Shown: positions 39,567 through 49,144, counted from the stretch's first letter. The stretch is 64,000 nt of DNA from Desulfobacter vibrioformis DSM 8776 (GCF_000745975.1 NZ_JQKJ01000010.1:1-64000), one strand, 5' to 3'. The notes: a model not told the origin generated them from the letters alone. A program made the numbers and translations.

Positions 39567-40010
39567 ATGGCACAGGCTTTGCAGTTATCGTCGGACAGGT
39601 ATTGTCCCTTGGACAACGAGCCCTATATGAGTGAAGGACAGCTCACTTATTTTAAGAGCAAACTGATGCAGCGAAAGGATGATCTGAGCAACAGAATTGC
39701 CCAATCCATAAAAAAAATTAAAACCCTTGAAGGAGCCCAGGCCGATATCCTTGACCGGAGCAACGCATATATTGATCTGGAGCTTGAGGTAAAAAGTTTT
39801 GAACGCCATTCAGATATGATCGTACAGGTGGATCATGCGTTAGCGCGTATTGACGACGGCAGTTTCGGATACTGTGAACTGACCGGGGATGAAATCGGGT
39901 TGCGGCGGCTGGAAGCAATTCCTTTTGCCACCATGTCCATCAAAGCCCTGGAAGAATTTGAAACAGCTCAGGGAAGTATGTTCGTATTGAGACGAACGTT
40001 ATACTCTTAA
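39567..40010 (+). CDS. DksA/TraR-family protein lacking the zinc finger
   Basis: The 147-residue protein starts at ATG 39567, after GGAGG; an earlier in-frame start at 39504 has no such site. It has a coiled-coil hairpin with the tip D-x2-D (Asp60, Asp63 in ADILDRSN), matching the acidic tip DksA inserts into the RNA polymerase secondary channel. The C-terminal four-cysteine site is reduced to Cys103, with Thr106, Ser124 and Ala127 at the other positions, although the scaffold GYCELTGDEIGLRRLEA is kept. It probably modulates transcription initiation without zinc. Confidence 0.85.
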   Translation: MAQALQLSSDRYCPLDNEPYMSEGQLTYFKSKLMQRKDDLSNRIAQSIKKIKTLEGAQADILDRSNAYIDLELEVKSFERHSDMIVQVDHALARIDDGSFGYCELTGDEIGLRRLEAIPFATMSIKALEEFETAQGSMFVLRRTLYS

Positions 40011-40070
40011 ATTTAAAGTATCGGAATTTCCATTTCCCTAACACTTTAAAACTTAACAACCCCATAAAAA

Positions 40071-40104
40071 AACCCCTGGCAAACAAATGTTTGCCAGGGG
40101 TTTT
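40071..40104. terminator. Bidirectional rho-independent terminator
   Basis: AACCCCTGGCAAAC and GTTTGCCAGGGGTT pair around a short loop, flanked by A-run and T-run. It should end both the DksA-like gene (plus) and the OmpA gene (minus). Confidence 0.9.
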
Positions 40105-40144
40105 TATTTACTTAAAATATTGTGCGTTTAACGCTGAACCTTAT

Positions 40145-41302
40145 CTAGTAGGGATGGATTTCAACCCTTCTGTTCAGGGAGCGGCCAAAGTCTGTACTGT
40201 TCAGGGCAACCGGTTTATCAAAACCAAAGCCTGTGGTGGCCAGACGGTTGCGGGCAATACCTTTGTTTGTCAGATAATTGGCTACAGAGTTAGCGCGCCT
40301 TTGGGACAGGTCCATATTGTATTTCTTAGAACCGATATTATCGGTGTGGCCCTGGAGTTCAATGCTCATTGCAGGATTTTTCTCCAGAATTTCATAAATG
40401 GCATCAAGCTGTGCAAACGCTTCGGGTTTGATCACGTCTTTATCAAAATCAAATAATACGTTGTCAAGAACCCAGCAGCCAACGGCATTTACTTTAGCGC
40501 CTGCGGGCGTTCCGGGACACTGGTCATCGGGATCAAGTACGCCGTCACCATCGCTGTCCATGGGGGCAGCAGGAGGGGCAGCAGGAACGACAGCTCTTTC
40601 CAGGAAGACATTTTCAACAAAAGCGGCCATTGCATCGTTGCCCAGCAGATCCTTGGCGTTCATCAGGCTTGCACAGCCGCCAATGCTTGCAATCTCAGAA
40701 AGGAATTCGGTACCTTCTTTGGCATCGCCTACCTGGATAGGGTAGAAGCAGATGGCATCGCCATACTGTTCTTTAACGGCGGTCGCCTGCACAGCGCCGG
40801 CTTTCATGTCCAGACCGTCGGAAATGATAATAACGGCGGTTTTTCCGGAAAGGCTTTCAAGGTCAGTACCCATGGCCGCAATGGCGGAACCAATGGCGCT
40901 GTAGCCGCCAGCTTTTGAAATCTCACCGAGTTTTTCAGCCAGGGCAGCCGAGTTGTACCCTTCCATGCCGTAAAACAGTTCGGTTTCGTTTTTAGAAATG
41001 CACTCTGCATGCCCAAAACTTCTCAAACCAGCAGTCTGTCCAAGCTCAGGAATGGTCATGTTCATGCGTTCTGCAATAGCTTTGCCAACCATGAATTTGG
41101 GGTTGCCCATATAGTCGTCATCCATGGAGCTGGATGCATCCAGAATAATAACAAAGTTATCTACTTTGGACTGATACATGGACGCATCAAACTGTTTGGC
41201 GGAAAATGAGGGAAGCCCTGCAGGTTCCTTAGCCGCGCAACCAAACAGGAAGAGGAAGGCAGCAATGGTCAAAAGGGTTTGCACTAAACGTTTCTTGTTC
41301 AT
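40145..41302 (-). CDS. Lipoprotein with VWA and OmpA peptidoglycan-binding domains
   Basis: The 385-residue protein has a lipoprotein signal (LFLFGC lipobox, Cys22) and a von Willebrand A domain with the MIDAS start DASSSM near residues 55-60. A short thrombospondin-type-3 calcium segment (DSDGDGVLDPDDQCPG) and a C-terminal OmpA domain (FDFDKDVIKPEAF, then QGHTDNIGS and LSQRRANSV) follow. It should sit in the outer membrane, bind peptidoglycan and display a metal-dependent adhesion module. AAAGGAG precedes the ATG. Confidence 0.9.
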   Translation of the reverse strand: MNKKRLVQTLLTIAAFLFLFGCAAKEPAGLPSFSAKQFDASMYQSKVDNFVIILDASSSMDDDYMGNPKFMVGKAIAERMNMTIPELGQTAGLRSFGHAECISKNETELFYGMEGYNSAALAEKLGEISKAGGYSAIGSAIAAMGTDLESLSGKTAVIIISDGLDMKAGAVQATAVKEQYGDAICFYPIQVGDAKEGTEFLSEIASIGGCASLMNAKDLLGNDAMAAFVENVFLERAVVPAAPPAAPMDSDGDGVLDPDDQCPGTPAGAKVNAVGCWVLDNVLFDFDKDVIKPEAFAQLDAIYEILEKNPAMSIELQGHTDNIGSKKYNMDLSQRRANSVANYLTNKGIARNRLATTGFGFDKPVALNSTDFGRSLNRRVEIHPY

Positions 41303-41394
41303 CGGATCTCCTTTTTGAAGAATTTAGAATTAAATTCTTGTTCGTACTATTCTTGTTAGGACTATTGCATTATCTGATACAAATAATTTCAGAT

Positions 41395-41423
41395 ATTTTA
41401 CAAAAAAAAATAAATGAAATCAA
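41395..41423 (-). promoter_or_regulatory. Candidate promoter of the OmpA lipoprotein gene
   Basis: On the minus strand TTGATT (41418-41423) and TAAAAT (41395-41400) are spaced by 17 bases, about 90-120 bases upstream of the ATG. The match is good but not perfect. Confidence 0.4.
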
Positions 41424-41552
41424 CTGTTCTTTTTTTGATGAATGGGGGCCGCATTGCAGTGCCTTGCAATTTGAGGCAAATAATTATATACGTCCCAAGT
41501 TTGGGCCATAATTTTCTAACTTTTACGACAACACCCAAGTCGGAGTAATAAT

Positions 41553-42356
41553 ATGGAGATCTATCAAGGTATAATTCTGGGTATTCTTCAGGGGCTTACA
41601 GAGTTCCTGCCGGTAAGCAGTTCCGGCCATCTGGTCCTGGGCCAGATCTATTTCAACATTACTGAATACGGCCTTGTTTTTGACGCGTCCGTACATATGG
41701 GCACCCTGGGTGCGGTTTTTATTGTATATTTTAAAGATATCCAGGGGATTTTAAAAAGCCTGGTGTACTATGCAGGAACCCGGGACCCTTCCGGGCACGA
41801 AACGAATCTGGCCCTGGCTGCCGCCATTATCATCGGTTCAGTGCCCACGGCAATTATTGGATTCGCATTGAAACAGTTTGAGGACATTTTGTTTACCTCC
41901 TCTTTGCTGGTGGGTGCCATGCTTCTGCTAACAGGGTGTCTGCTGTGGGTGTCAAGGCGTTACTACAGGGTTGAACAAGGTGAACATTTAACCATTTCAA
42001 GGGCTGTGATCATCGGCATTGTCCAGGGCCTTGCCGTTATTCCCGGCATTTCCCGGTCCGGTTCCACCATTGCCACCGGACTTTTCACTGGCCTGGACAG
42101 AAAAACAGCGGCCCGGTTCTCATTTCTTTTATCCATCCCTGCCATTCTCGGTGCCCAGGTAATCAGCTTAAAAGATATGATAGAATCCCAGGGACACATT
42201 GACCCTGCCACCATTTGTGGTACAATCGCTTCATTCATCGTTGGGCTGGCAGCATTAAAACTCCTATTAAAACTGGTGAATACCGGAAAGTTTCATCTGT
42301 TTGCACCCTATTGCTGGCTGGCCGGAATTCTAGCGCTTTTTTCAAATTTTATATAA
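41553..42356 (+). CDS. uppP: Undecaprenyl-diphosphatase UppP (BacA)
   Basis: The 267-residue inner-membrane enzyme dephosphorylates undecaprenyl diphosphate to recycle the lipid carrier for cell-wall and O-antigen synthesis. Both BacA motifs are visible: GLTEFLPVSSSGHLVL near residues 13-28 and PGISRSGSTIATGL near 168-181. Eight membrane segments are expected. It sits 12 bases before a phosphohexomutase gene, so the two may be co-transcribed as envelope genes. Confidence 0.96.
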   Translation: MEIYQGIILGILQGLTEFLPVSSSGHLVLGQIYFNITEYGLVFDASVHMGTLGAVFIVYFKDIQGILKSLVYYAGTRDPSGHETNLALAAAIIIGSVPTAIIGFALKQFEDILFTSSLLVGAMLLLTGCLLWVSRRYYRVEQGEHLTISRAVIIGIVQGLAVIPGISRSGSTIATGLFTGLDRKTAARFSFLLSIPAILGAQVISLKDMIESQGHIDPATICGTIASFIVGLAALKLLLKLVNTGKFHLFAPYCWLAGILALFSNFI

Positions 42357-42368
42357 GGAGATAAAACT

Positions 42369-43721
42369 ATGCATCCTGGAATATTCAGAGAATATGACAT
42401 CCGCGGCATTGCAGGAGAAGAGATTTCCGAACAGGACGCCAATGCCGTAGGAAAGGCATATGGATCAATGCTCATGGGACAGGGCCGCAAAAAAGTATCT
42501 GTTGGCCGGGACTGCCGCATCACTTCTGAAGCCTATTCAAAGGCATTTATCAACGGGGCGTTGTCCGCAGGATGCGATGTGGTGGATATCGGTGTATGCC
42601 CCACGCCGGTTCTCTATTTTTCCATTCACCATCTTTGCCTTGACGGCGGGGCAATGATTACGGCCAGCCATAATCCTCCGGAATACAATGGGTTCAAGCT
42701 GATGAGCGGGCTGGATTCCATCCACAGCCACGGATTGCAGGATATCCGCAAGATCATCGAAACCCAGGCCTATACCCGGGGCCAGGGCACATTGACCCAG
42801 GCAGATGTGATTTCTCCATATATGGCCATGATTCAGGAAAACATCACGCTGAAAAATATAATCCGGGTCGGCATTGATGCGGGCAACGGCACCGGCGGCA
42901 TTACTGCGTTACCGGTGTTGCGGGGACTGGGCTGCGAGGTCCATGAAATTTACTGCGATCCGGACGGCACCTTTCCCAACCATGAGGCAGATCCCACCCA
43001 GAAAAAAAATATGACAGACCTCATTGCCCTGGTGAAAAAAAAGAATCTGGACCTTGGCATCGGCTATGACGGGGATGCCGACCGCATCGGTGTGGTGGAC
43101 AGGTTCGGAAACATCATTTACGGGGACCAGCTCATGGTGATTTATGCCCAGGAAATTCTGTCCCGCCATCCCGGTGCCACCTTTATCTCCGAAGTCAAGT
43201 GTTCCATGGTCATGTATGATCAGATCGCAAAGATGGGCGGCAACCCCATCATGTGGCGGACAGGCCACTCCCTGATCAAGAAGAAAATGAAGGAAGAGGA
43301 TGCGGCCCTGGCAGGGGAAATGAGCGGGCACATGTTTTTCAAGGATCGTTACTACGGATTTGACGACGCCCTGTATGCATCCTGCCGGCTTCTGGAGATC
43401 ATGGACAGCACCGGCCTTGGTGTGGACGAATTGATCAAAGACCTGCCCAAAACCTTTACCACACCGGAGATCCGGGTTGACTGCCCGGATGCGGTCAAGT
43501 TCCAGGTTGTGGAAAAGATAGTGGCATTATATAAATCCCGGCAAAAGGTCATTGACATTGACGGATTGCGGGCCATCTATGAAGACGGCTGGGGCCTTGT
43601 GCGGGCCTCCAATACCCAGCCGGCCCTGGTGCTTCGCTTTGAGGCCCTGACCGAATCCCGCCTGGAAGAAATTAAAACCGAAATTGAAACAGATTTGAAA
43701 AGAATCATTGAGGATATGTAA
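42369..43721 (+). CDS. Phosphomannomutase/phosphoglucomutase (AlgC-like)
   Basis: The 450-residue alpha-D-phosphohexomutase has FREYDIRGIAGEE at the N-terminus and the phosphoserine loop TASHNPPEYNG near residues 97-107. The metal loop is DGDADRIG and the sugar-binding loop GEMSGHMFF. C-terminal phosphate loop residues in ASNTQPALVLRFEA complete the enzyme. It interconverts hexose 6- and 1-phosphates for sugar-nucleotide synthesis and could supply glucose-1-phosphate to RfbA. AAGGAG lies upstream of the ATG. Confidence 0.92.
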   Translation: MHPGIFREYDIRGIAGEEISEQDANAVGKAYGSMLMGQGRKKVSVGRDCRITSEAYSKAFINGALSAGCDVVDIGVCPTPVLYFSIHHLCLDGGAMITASHNPPEYNGFKLMSGLDSIHSHGLQDIRKIIETQAYTRGQGTLTQADVISPYMAMIQENITLKNIIRVGIDAGNGTGGITALPVLRGLGCEVHEIYCDPDGTFPNHEADPTQKKNMTDLIALVKKKNLDLGIGYDGDADRIGVVDRFGNIIYGDQLMVIYAQEILSRHPGATFISEVKCSMVMYDQIAKMGGNPIMWRTGHSLIKKKMKEEDAALAGEMSGHMFFKDRYYGFDDALYASCRLLEIMDSTGLGVDELIKDLPKTFTTPEIRVDCPDAVKFQVVEKIVALYKSRQKVIDIDGLRAIYEDGWGLVRASNTQPALVLRFEALTESRLEEIKTEIETDLKRIIEDM

Positions 43722-43730
43722 TTAATTTTT

Positions 43731-45590
43731 ATGCAATTATCCCAGCCCCAGCAGGACGCTGTTCATCATACCGGCTCCCCGGCCCTAGTGGTTGCGGGAG
43801 CCGGTTCCGGTAAAACAAGAACCCTGACCGCTAAATTTTCCCACCTCATTGCCACGGGCCATGCCCCGGAGCGCATTCTGGCCATCACCTTCACCAATAA
43901 AGCGGCCCAGGAAATGAAAACCCGGCTTATGGAGATGACCGGTCTTTCCCAGATGCGCTTTGAATGGGTGAGAACCTATCACTCCGCCTGTCTGATGATC
44001 TTGAAACGGCATTGTCAGATCATGGGGTACACCCCGCCTTTACAGGTGTTCACCGTGTACCAGCAGGACAAGCTGATCAAGGAGCTGTGTGTAAAAAACA
44101 ATATTGACAAAAAATACGCAAACCGGATTCTTTCATCCATTTCCCGGGCCAAGAACGACGGTGATCCTGCCAAATATTTTGACCGCAAACCAGGATTTCT
44201 CAACATTCGGATGGCCGATATTTTTGTCCAGTTTGAAGAACGCCTGGCGGAAATGAACTGCGTTGATTTTGACAATATCCTGCTCAAGACCCGGGACCTG
44301 CTCCGGGACAATGCCGATGTGCGCCAGTTTTACCAGGATCTGTTTTCCCATATCCTGGTGGATGAGTACCAGGACACCAACAATCTGCAGGAGGAGCTGA
44401 CTTCACTTCTGTTAGGGGGGCACCGCAACCTGTTCTGCGTCGGAGATGACTGGCAGGCTGTATATGGATTCCGCGGTTCAAACGTGAGCCACTTTTTACG
44501 GTTTGCACAAAAATATAAAGATGCAAAAATTTTCAGGCTGGAGGAAAATTACAGGTCAGCCGACGAGATTGTCCAGGCAGCCAATGATCTCATTGATTAC
44601 AACCCCGACAAAATGGAGAAACGCTGTTTTTCCCAGAAAAAAGGCGGGGTGGTGGAGATCTATGATTTTATGTCCGATGCCCATGAGGCCGAGTGGGTTG
44701 CCAGGCGTATCATGGGTCTGAACAAACAGGGACAGGGTATTCCCTTTGACAGAATGGCTGTGGTCTACCGGACCAAATTCTGTTCCCTGCCCTTTGAAAA
44801 GACCTTCAGGGCCTTCCGCATTCCTTATCGTCTCATGGGCTCCCAGGGCTTTTTTGAACGTATGGAAGTACTGGATATCAACTCCTATTTAAGCGCCTCG
44901 TTTTTCCCCAATGATGATCTCTCCTTTGAGCGGATTGTCAATACGCCCAAGCGTGGGATCGGGCCGTCCATGATTAAAAAAATAGCTGGCCTGCGCTCCC
45001 GGGGCGGCTCGCTCCAGGGTGCGGCCCGGATTATGGTCCAGGACCGGCTGTTGACCAAAAAAATCCATGAAAATATGTCCGAGGCCCTGGATATTCTGGA
45101 TACCATCCATGACATGGCCCCGGCCATGGCCATGGAAACCGTCATTGACCGCGCCGGGTATTATGACCACCTGAAAAATAAGACAAAAACCGACGGGGAA
45201 TTTATTTCCAAAAAAGAGAATATCGAACAGTTGATCCATACGGCCCGGGCCAAGGATACCATGCTGGAATATCTGGAAGAGGCGGCCCTGATCCGGGAGG
45301 ATAAAGACGAGGATGACCAGGATGAAAACGGGGTGGGTCTGCTCACCATTCATTCGGCCAAGGGGCTGGAGTTTGACGTGGTATTCATCGCCGGGTGCGA
45401 AGAGGGGCTGTTTCCCCACTGGCGTTCCATTGACGAGGGAGATGCGGCCCTGTTCGAGGAACGCAGGCTCATGTATGTTGCCATGACCCGGGCCGAGCGG
45501 TTTTTATATCTAAGTTACGCCAATTACCGCAAAGGCGATTTTGCCACCCCCAGCCGGTTCATTGATCAGGTCAGGGAATGTCTGGACTAG
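43731..45590 (+). CDS. UvrD/Rep-family ATP-dependent DNA helicase
   Basis: The 619-residue SF1A helicase has motif I GAGSGKTRTL near residues 22-31, Ia ITFTNKAAQEM, and motif II VDEYQDTN. Motif III is GDDWQAVYGFRG, motif V TIHSAKGLEFDVVF and motif VI MYVAMTRAERFLYL. It unwinds DNA in repair or replication restart. It is closer in length to Rep/PcrA-type proteins than to AddA/RecB. No clear ribosome-binding site precedes the ATG, ten bases after the previous stop, so translational coupling is likely. Confidence 0.92.
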   Translation: MQLSQPQQDAVHHTGSPALVVAGAGSGKTRTLTAKFSHLIATGHAPERILAITFTNKAAQEMKTRLMEMTGLSQMRFEWVRTYHSACLMILKRHCQIMGYTPPLQVFTVYQQDKLIKELCVKNNIDKKYANRILSSISRAKNDGDPAKYFDRKPGFLNIRMADIFVQFEERLAEMNCVDFDNILLKTRDLLRDNADVRQFYQDLFSHILVDEYQDTNNLQEELTSLLLGGHRNLFCVGDDWQAVYGFRGSNVSHFLRFAQKYKDAKIFRLEENYRSADEIVQAANDLIDYNPDKMEKRCFSQKKGGVVEIYDFMSDAHEAEWVARRIMGLNKQGQGIPFDRMAVVYRTKFCSLPFEKTFRAFRIPYRLMGSQGFFERMEVLDINSYLSASFFPNDDLSFERIVNTPKRGIGPSMIKKIAGLRSRGGSLQGAARIMVQDRLLTKKIHENMSEALDILDTIHDMAPAMAMETVIDRAGYYDHLKNKTKTDGEFISKKENIEQLIHTARAKDTMLEYLEEAALIREDKDEDDQDENGVGLLTIHSAKGLEFDVVFIAGCEEGLFPHWRSIDEGDAALFEERRLMYVAMTRAERFLYLSYANYRKGDFATPSRFIDQVRECLD

Positions 45591-45613
45591 CGCCCAGGCG
45601 CTGATTTTTGAAT

Positions 45614-46849
45614 ATGGATTTTTTTTTCGGCATACGAGAACCCGTATCCCAGGCCGCTGCCCGGATCATGCACCGTGGCTCCCGGGCCATCCCTTCGGAC
45701 CACAAAAAGATATTTCTCACCCTTTTTTTTATTATTTTTATTACAGTTACCGGGGTGGGCATTGTGGTGCCTTTGCTGCCGATCTATGCCCATGATCTTG
45801 GTGCAACAGGTATTTACGTGGCCATGATTTTCGGGGCCTTTTCCATTTCCCGGGCGTTTTTTCTGCCCTGGTTTGGCAGTCTGTCAGACAAAAAGGGGCG
45901 CAAACCCTTTATTCTGGCTGGCCTTGCGACTTACATGCTGGTGGCCATTGCCTTTGTATGGGCATCCAATGTGGAAGGGCTTATTGCCATCCGTTTTATC
46001 CAGGGCGCAGGCTCTGCCATGATCATGCCCGTGGTCCAGGCCTATGTGGGAGAAATCTGTCATGAAGGCACCGAAGGATACGCCATGGGGCTGTTCAACC
46101 TGTCCATGTTTTTAAGTCTCTCTTTGGGGCCGGTGATGGGGGGTGTGGTCCAGCAGACCTGGTCTTTGAATGCGGCATTCTACTGCATGACCATCTTGTC
46201 TGCCCTGGGCGCGGCCCTTTGTCTTATCTGTCTGCCGCCTTTGTCCCAGGAACAGATTCGAATGAATAAACGATCACCAGCCTCCCTGGCCGTGGTGATC
46301 CGGGACCGGGAACTGGCCGGTCTGGTGGTTTTCAGGTATGCCTACACAGCCTGCATCGGCATTGTCTGGTGTTTCATGCCCCTGTATGCCGACAAGACCT
46401 TTCATCTGACCGGCGGAAAAATCGGATTGCTTGTGAGCGCCGGCGTGTTTGTCTCCGGTGCCTTGCAGGTGCCTATGGGCTATGCTGCGGACCGGTGGAA
46501 CAGGAGGATCATGGTGGTTGTCGGCGGCGTGTTGTCTGCCGCAGGTATTTTATACCCGTTCTGGGCCACTTCATTTATGGATCTGTTTACAGGCGTCTGT
46601 ATCTTCGGGCTGGGCGGGGGTATTTCCATGCCGGCCCTGACAGCCCTTGCCGTGGTTAAGGGTGAACAGAGGCAGGCCCTGGGATCCGTAATGGCTATTT
46701 TGACTGCTGCCCACTCCCTTGGCATGTTCACAGGTTCGGTCATGGCTGGCCTGACCATGGACTTTTTCAGCCTCTCCTATGCGTTCCCCTGCGGAAGCCT
46801 TGTCATGGCGGCAGGCGTTCTTGTGTTTCCTGTCCTGTGCCGCCGCTGA
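45614..46849 (+). CDS. Major facilitator superfamily transporter
   Basis: The protein has about 411 residues with twelve predicted helices. The MFS loop-2/3 signature GSLSDKKGRKPFIL (G-x3-D-x2-G-R-[KR]) lies after TM2, and DRWNRRIM is its weaker repeat in the second half. The N-terminal start is uncertain: ATG 45614 is used, but the first ~20 residues are not membrane-like and a later ATG at 45668 is possible. The substrate is unknown; MFS drug-proton antiporters are the nearest style. Confidence 0.85.
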   Translation: MDFFFGIREPVSQAAARIMHRGSRAIPSDHKKIFLTLFFIIFITVTGVGIVVPLLPIYAHDLGATGIYVAMIFGAFSISRAFFLPWFGSLSDKKGRKPFILAGLATYMLVAIAFVWASNVEGLIAIRFIQGAGSAMIMPVVQAYVGEICHEGTEGYAMGLFNLSMFLSLSLGPVMGGVVQQTWSLNAAFYCMTILSALGAALCLICLPPLSQEQIRMNKRSPASLAVVIRDRELAGLVVFRYAYTACIGIVWCFMPLYADKTFHLTGGKIGLLVSAGVFVSGALQVPMGYAADRWNRRIMVVVGGVLSAAGILYPFWATSFMDLFTGVCIFGLGGGISMPALTALAVVKGEQRQALGSVMAILTAAHSLGMFTGSVMAGLTMDFFSLSYAFPCGSLVMAAGVLVFPVLCRR

Positions 46850-46936
46850 ACCACGGAAAGCATGGAAGGACACAGAAAAGTACAAATTAAGCGCTTTACG
46901 CGCTAACTTTCAGTGCCTTTCGTGTCTTCCGTGGTT
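46850..46936. repeat. Nested palindrome of CACGGAAAG-type units between convergent genes
   Basis: Units of about nine bases (CACGGAAAG, CATGGAAGGA, CACAGAAAAG) run in one direction. Their inverse, ending GTGTCTTCCGTGGTT, follows. An inner TTAAGCGC/GCGCTAA hairpin forms the apex. It resembles the element at 2918-2983 in design and may also terminate the MFS and crotonase transcripts. Confidence 0.65.
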
Positions 46937-46956
46937 TATAAAAATGGTGTACAGGC

Positions 46957-47736
46957 CTATTTCTCCTGCCATATTGGCGGACGCTTTTCAAAAAAAGCCG
47001 CCACCCCTTCCTTGGCATCACAGGTATCACACAATCTGGCAAATGCTTCGTTCATATAGGCGAACTGGGCTTCATAAGGCATATCCCGGGACGCATAAAA
47101 AGCTGATTTGGCGATTTTCACAGCCACAGGACTCTTCTTTGCCAGGTCCCGGGCCCAGGCAAGGGCAGCCTCATCCAGATCTTCCCTGGGAACCACCCGG
47201 TTGATAAGCCCCAGCTCCAATGCCTGGTCCGCCTTGATCAGATCCCCGTAAAGCAGCAGTTCAAGTGCCTTTTTTTGTCCCACACACCGGGCCACAGGAA
47301 TCACCGGTCCCACACAGTTTAATCCCACGTTGATGGCGGTCAGCCCCATTTTTACGTTATCAGCGGCAATGGCCAGATCCGATGCCGCCACAAGGCCCAT
47401 ACCATTGGCTGCCGCTGCCCCGTGGACCTGGGCAATCACCGGGGTTTTTAATTTGGATATCAGCAATAGAGGGGCTTCCATTGTTTCAATCCATTCACGA
47501 TATTGATTCGTTGTCTTGCCTTTGAGCTCATTGACATCAATACCTGCGCAAAATGCCCTGCCTGCGCCTTTGATCAGAATGACCCTGACATCAGAGGCTG
47601 CGTCAAATTCTTTAAGTGCATCATACAGCTCTTCTGCCATCTGACTGGAAAAAGTGTTCATTGCCCCGGCGCGGTTCAGGGTCACACTGCCCACATGGCC
47701 GTCAAGGGTTTGTGCAATAATGGTTTCGTATGCCAT
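46957..47736 (-). CDS. Enoyl-CoA hydratase/isomerase (crotonase) family protein
   Basis: The 259-residue protein has crotonase-fold landmarks: the CoA-site segment GAGRAFCAGIDVNEL near residues 54-68 and the oxyanion-hole region AQVHGAAAANGMGLVAASDLAIA near 102-124. Conserved acids of hydratases are not all identifiable, so hydratase, isomerase or hydrolase activity is open. AAGGAG precedes the ATG. It is followed on the plus strand side by the TauE-like gene, which shares its direction and lies upstream by 20 bases, so they may be an operon. Confidence 0.88.
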   Translation of the reverse strand: MAYETIIAQTLDGHVGSVTLNRAGAMNTFSSQMAEELYDALKEFDAASDVRVILIKGAGRAFCAGIDVNELKGKTTNQYREWIETMEAPLLLISKLKTPVIAQVHGAAAANGMGLVAASDLAIAADNVKMGLTAINVGLNCVGPVIPVARCVGQKKALELLLYGDLIKADQALELGLINRVVPREDLDEAALAWARDLAKKSPVAVKIAKSAFYASRDMPYEAQFAYMNEAFARLCDTCDAKEGVAAFFEKRPPIWQEK

Positions 47737-47755
47737 AACGGTAACTCCTTATTTT

Positions 47756-48658
47756 TCAACACAGCAAATGAATAATGGAAACGCCCAGCAATACAATAAA
47801 CGTATGTTTCTGATATCTTTCAAACCAGGGAATGCGAATCAGGCGGGTGCCGATCTGCCCGCCCACGATAACCCCGCTGCAGGTTGCAAATAACAGATGG
47901 GTTCCATGGGGCCAGGACGCATATCCTTGCCAGACACTGATACAGGCCAGCAAAAGGTAAAACAGAATGGTCACAAACATGATAAGCAGACTGGTGGCCA
48001 CGGCCCGGGAGGTCGGCATTTTGAGCTTAAGCGTCATGTGAGGGATAAGCCAGTCCGTATTACCGATACTTAACAGCCCTGTGAAAAAAGAAGACACAAT
48101 AACCACAGGATAGCTTCGGGCATGGATAATGGGCGGGGTGATAAAAGGGGGCGCTTCAATAACAGGGATCGGGCTTCCTAGGGACTGGATGGTCCGGATC
48201 AAAAGATAGGCGGCAATAAGCACAAAAATGTATAGCAGAAGTTGTTCGTATCCCCTGGATATGTAGAAACTGGATATAAATCCCAGGGTCACGCCGACCA
48301 GTGCCATGGGAATAAAGGCGGCGGCTGTTTTTACATCGACCATGCCATTGAAAAAATAGGTCAATGAGCCGGTGCCTTTGCCGGCTATCTGGGTAAATAT
48401 TGAAATGACAACAGCCTCGGAAGGCCTGATTTTCAGGAAGATCAAAACCGGTATCCAGAGAATACCGGCGCCTAGGCCGGTGAACATCACCATGGCACCG
48501 ACACCGATAGCCAAAAAATGGACAAAAATAAATTTGGAAAAACTCAATGAGATTATTGCGTTTAAAAAAAAGAACAGAAAAAAAACATAGGCAGTGTCCG
48601 CCAGTATCCAGAAACCAAGATATTTAGGCGCCTTGAACAGCAGGGGCCATATTTTCAT
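47756..48658 (-). CDS. TauE/SafE-family membrane permease (DUF81)
   Basis: The 300-residue protein has about eight membrane segments in two repeats, each with the GxGxG-type loop after the first helices (TGLGAGILWIPVLIFL; TGLLSIGNTDWLIPHM). The family exports sulfite, sulfonates or other small anions. The ATG at 48658 is preferred over a TTG at 48679 because AAGGA lies ten bases before it. An N-terminal cytoplasmic segment precedes the first helix. The substrate is not determinable. Confidence 0.82.
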   Translation of the reverse strand: MKIWPLLFKAPKYLGFWILADTAYVFFLFFFLNAIISLSFSKFIFVHFLAIGVGAMVMFTGLGAGILWIPVLIFLKIRPSEAVVISIFTQIAGKGTGSLTYFFNGMVDVKTAAAFIPMALVGVTLGFISSFYISRGYEQLLLYIFVLIAAYLLIRTIQSLGSPIPVIEAPPFITPPIIHARSYPVVIVSSFFTGLLSIGNTDWLIPHMTLKLKMPTSRAVATSLLIMFVTILFYLLLACISVWQGYASWPHGTHLLFATCSGVIVGGQIGTRLIRIPWFERYQKHTFIVLLGVSIIHLLC

Positions 48659-48763
48659 CAGTCCGTCATCCTTAATCAATGGCCGCAGGCCGTTTTTCGC
48701 CTTTCATGTTTTAATAGCTGTTTTGCATTCTATACAAGAAGTTCGGCCGGGACAAGTTTCTCT

Positions 48764-49144
48764 TTAGTTGTCATCAAATTCATCTTTAAGAACATCTTCA
48801 ACAGATTCCGGCGTGTCGATATGATGGACTTTTCTCTCGTCTGAAACGACGGAAACCGATGTGGATTTCTTGACAATATTCATGGAACCCGGGCCGGCTG
48901 AAATGGCCCAGTCCTCCATGTCAAAATTAAAAAACCGGATACCGTCAAGGCCTGTCAGGGTTCTGCACAGGGTTTCCACCTCTTCGAATTTCATTTCCTG
49001 TCCGGAAATTTTTAAAAACCGACCGGAAAACCGGGCTGTCTTTCCGGAAAACGAAAAAGAGATTCCGCTGAGATCTGTATTGTGACTGACAAGAACCTGC
49101 TTAATCTTCCGGTTCGTATCATATCTTGTCGCATTTTGCTTCAT
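48764..49144 (-). CDS. Hypothetical protein (126 aa)
   Basis: No known family was recognised. The protein is soluble and mixed alpha/beta in appearance, with two pseudo-repeated beta-type phrases (GISFSFSGKTARFSG and LKISGQEMKFEEV). The C-terminus is acidic and ends KDEFDDN. It stands alone, divergent from the synthetase gene at 49384. Codon use and length support a real gene, but no clear ribosome-binding site was seen. Confidence 0.5.
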   Translation of the reverse strand: MKQNATRYDTNRKIKQVLVSHNTDLSGISFSFSGKTARFSGRFLKISGQEMKFEEVETLCRTLTGLDGIRFFNFDMEDWAISAGPGSMNIVKKSTSVSVVSDERKVHHIDTPESVEDVLKDEFDDN

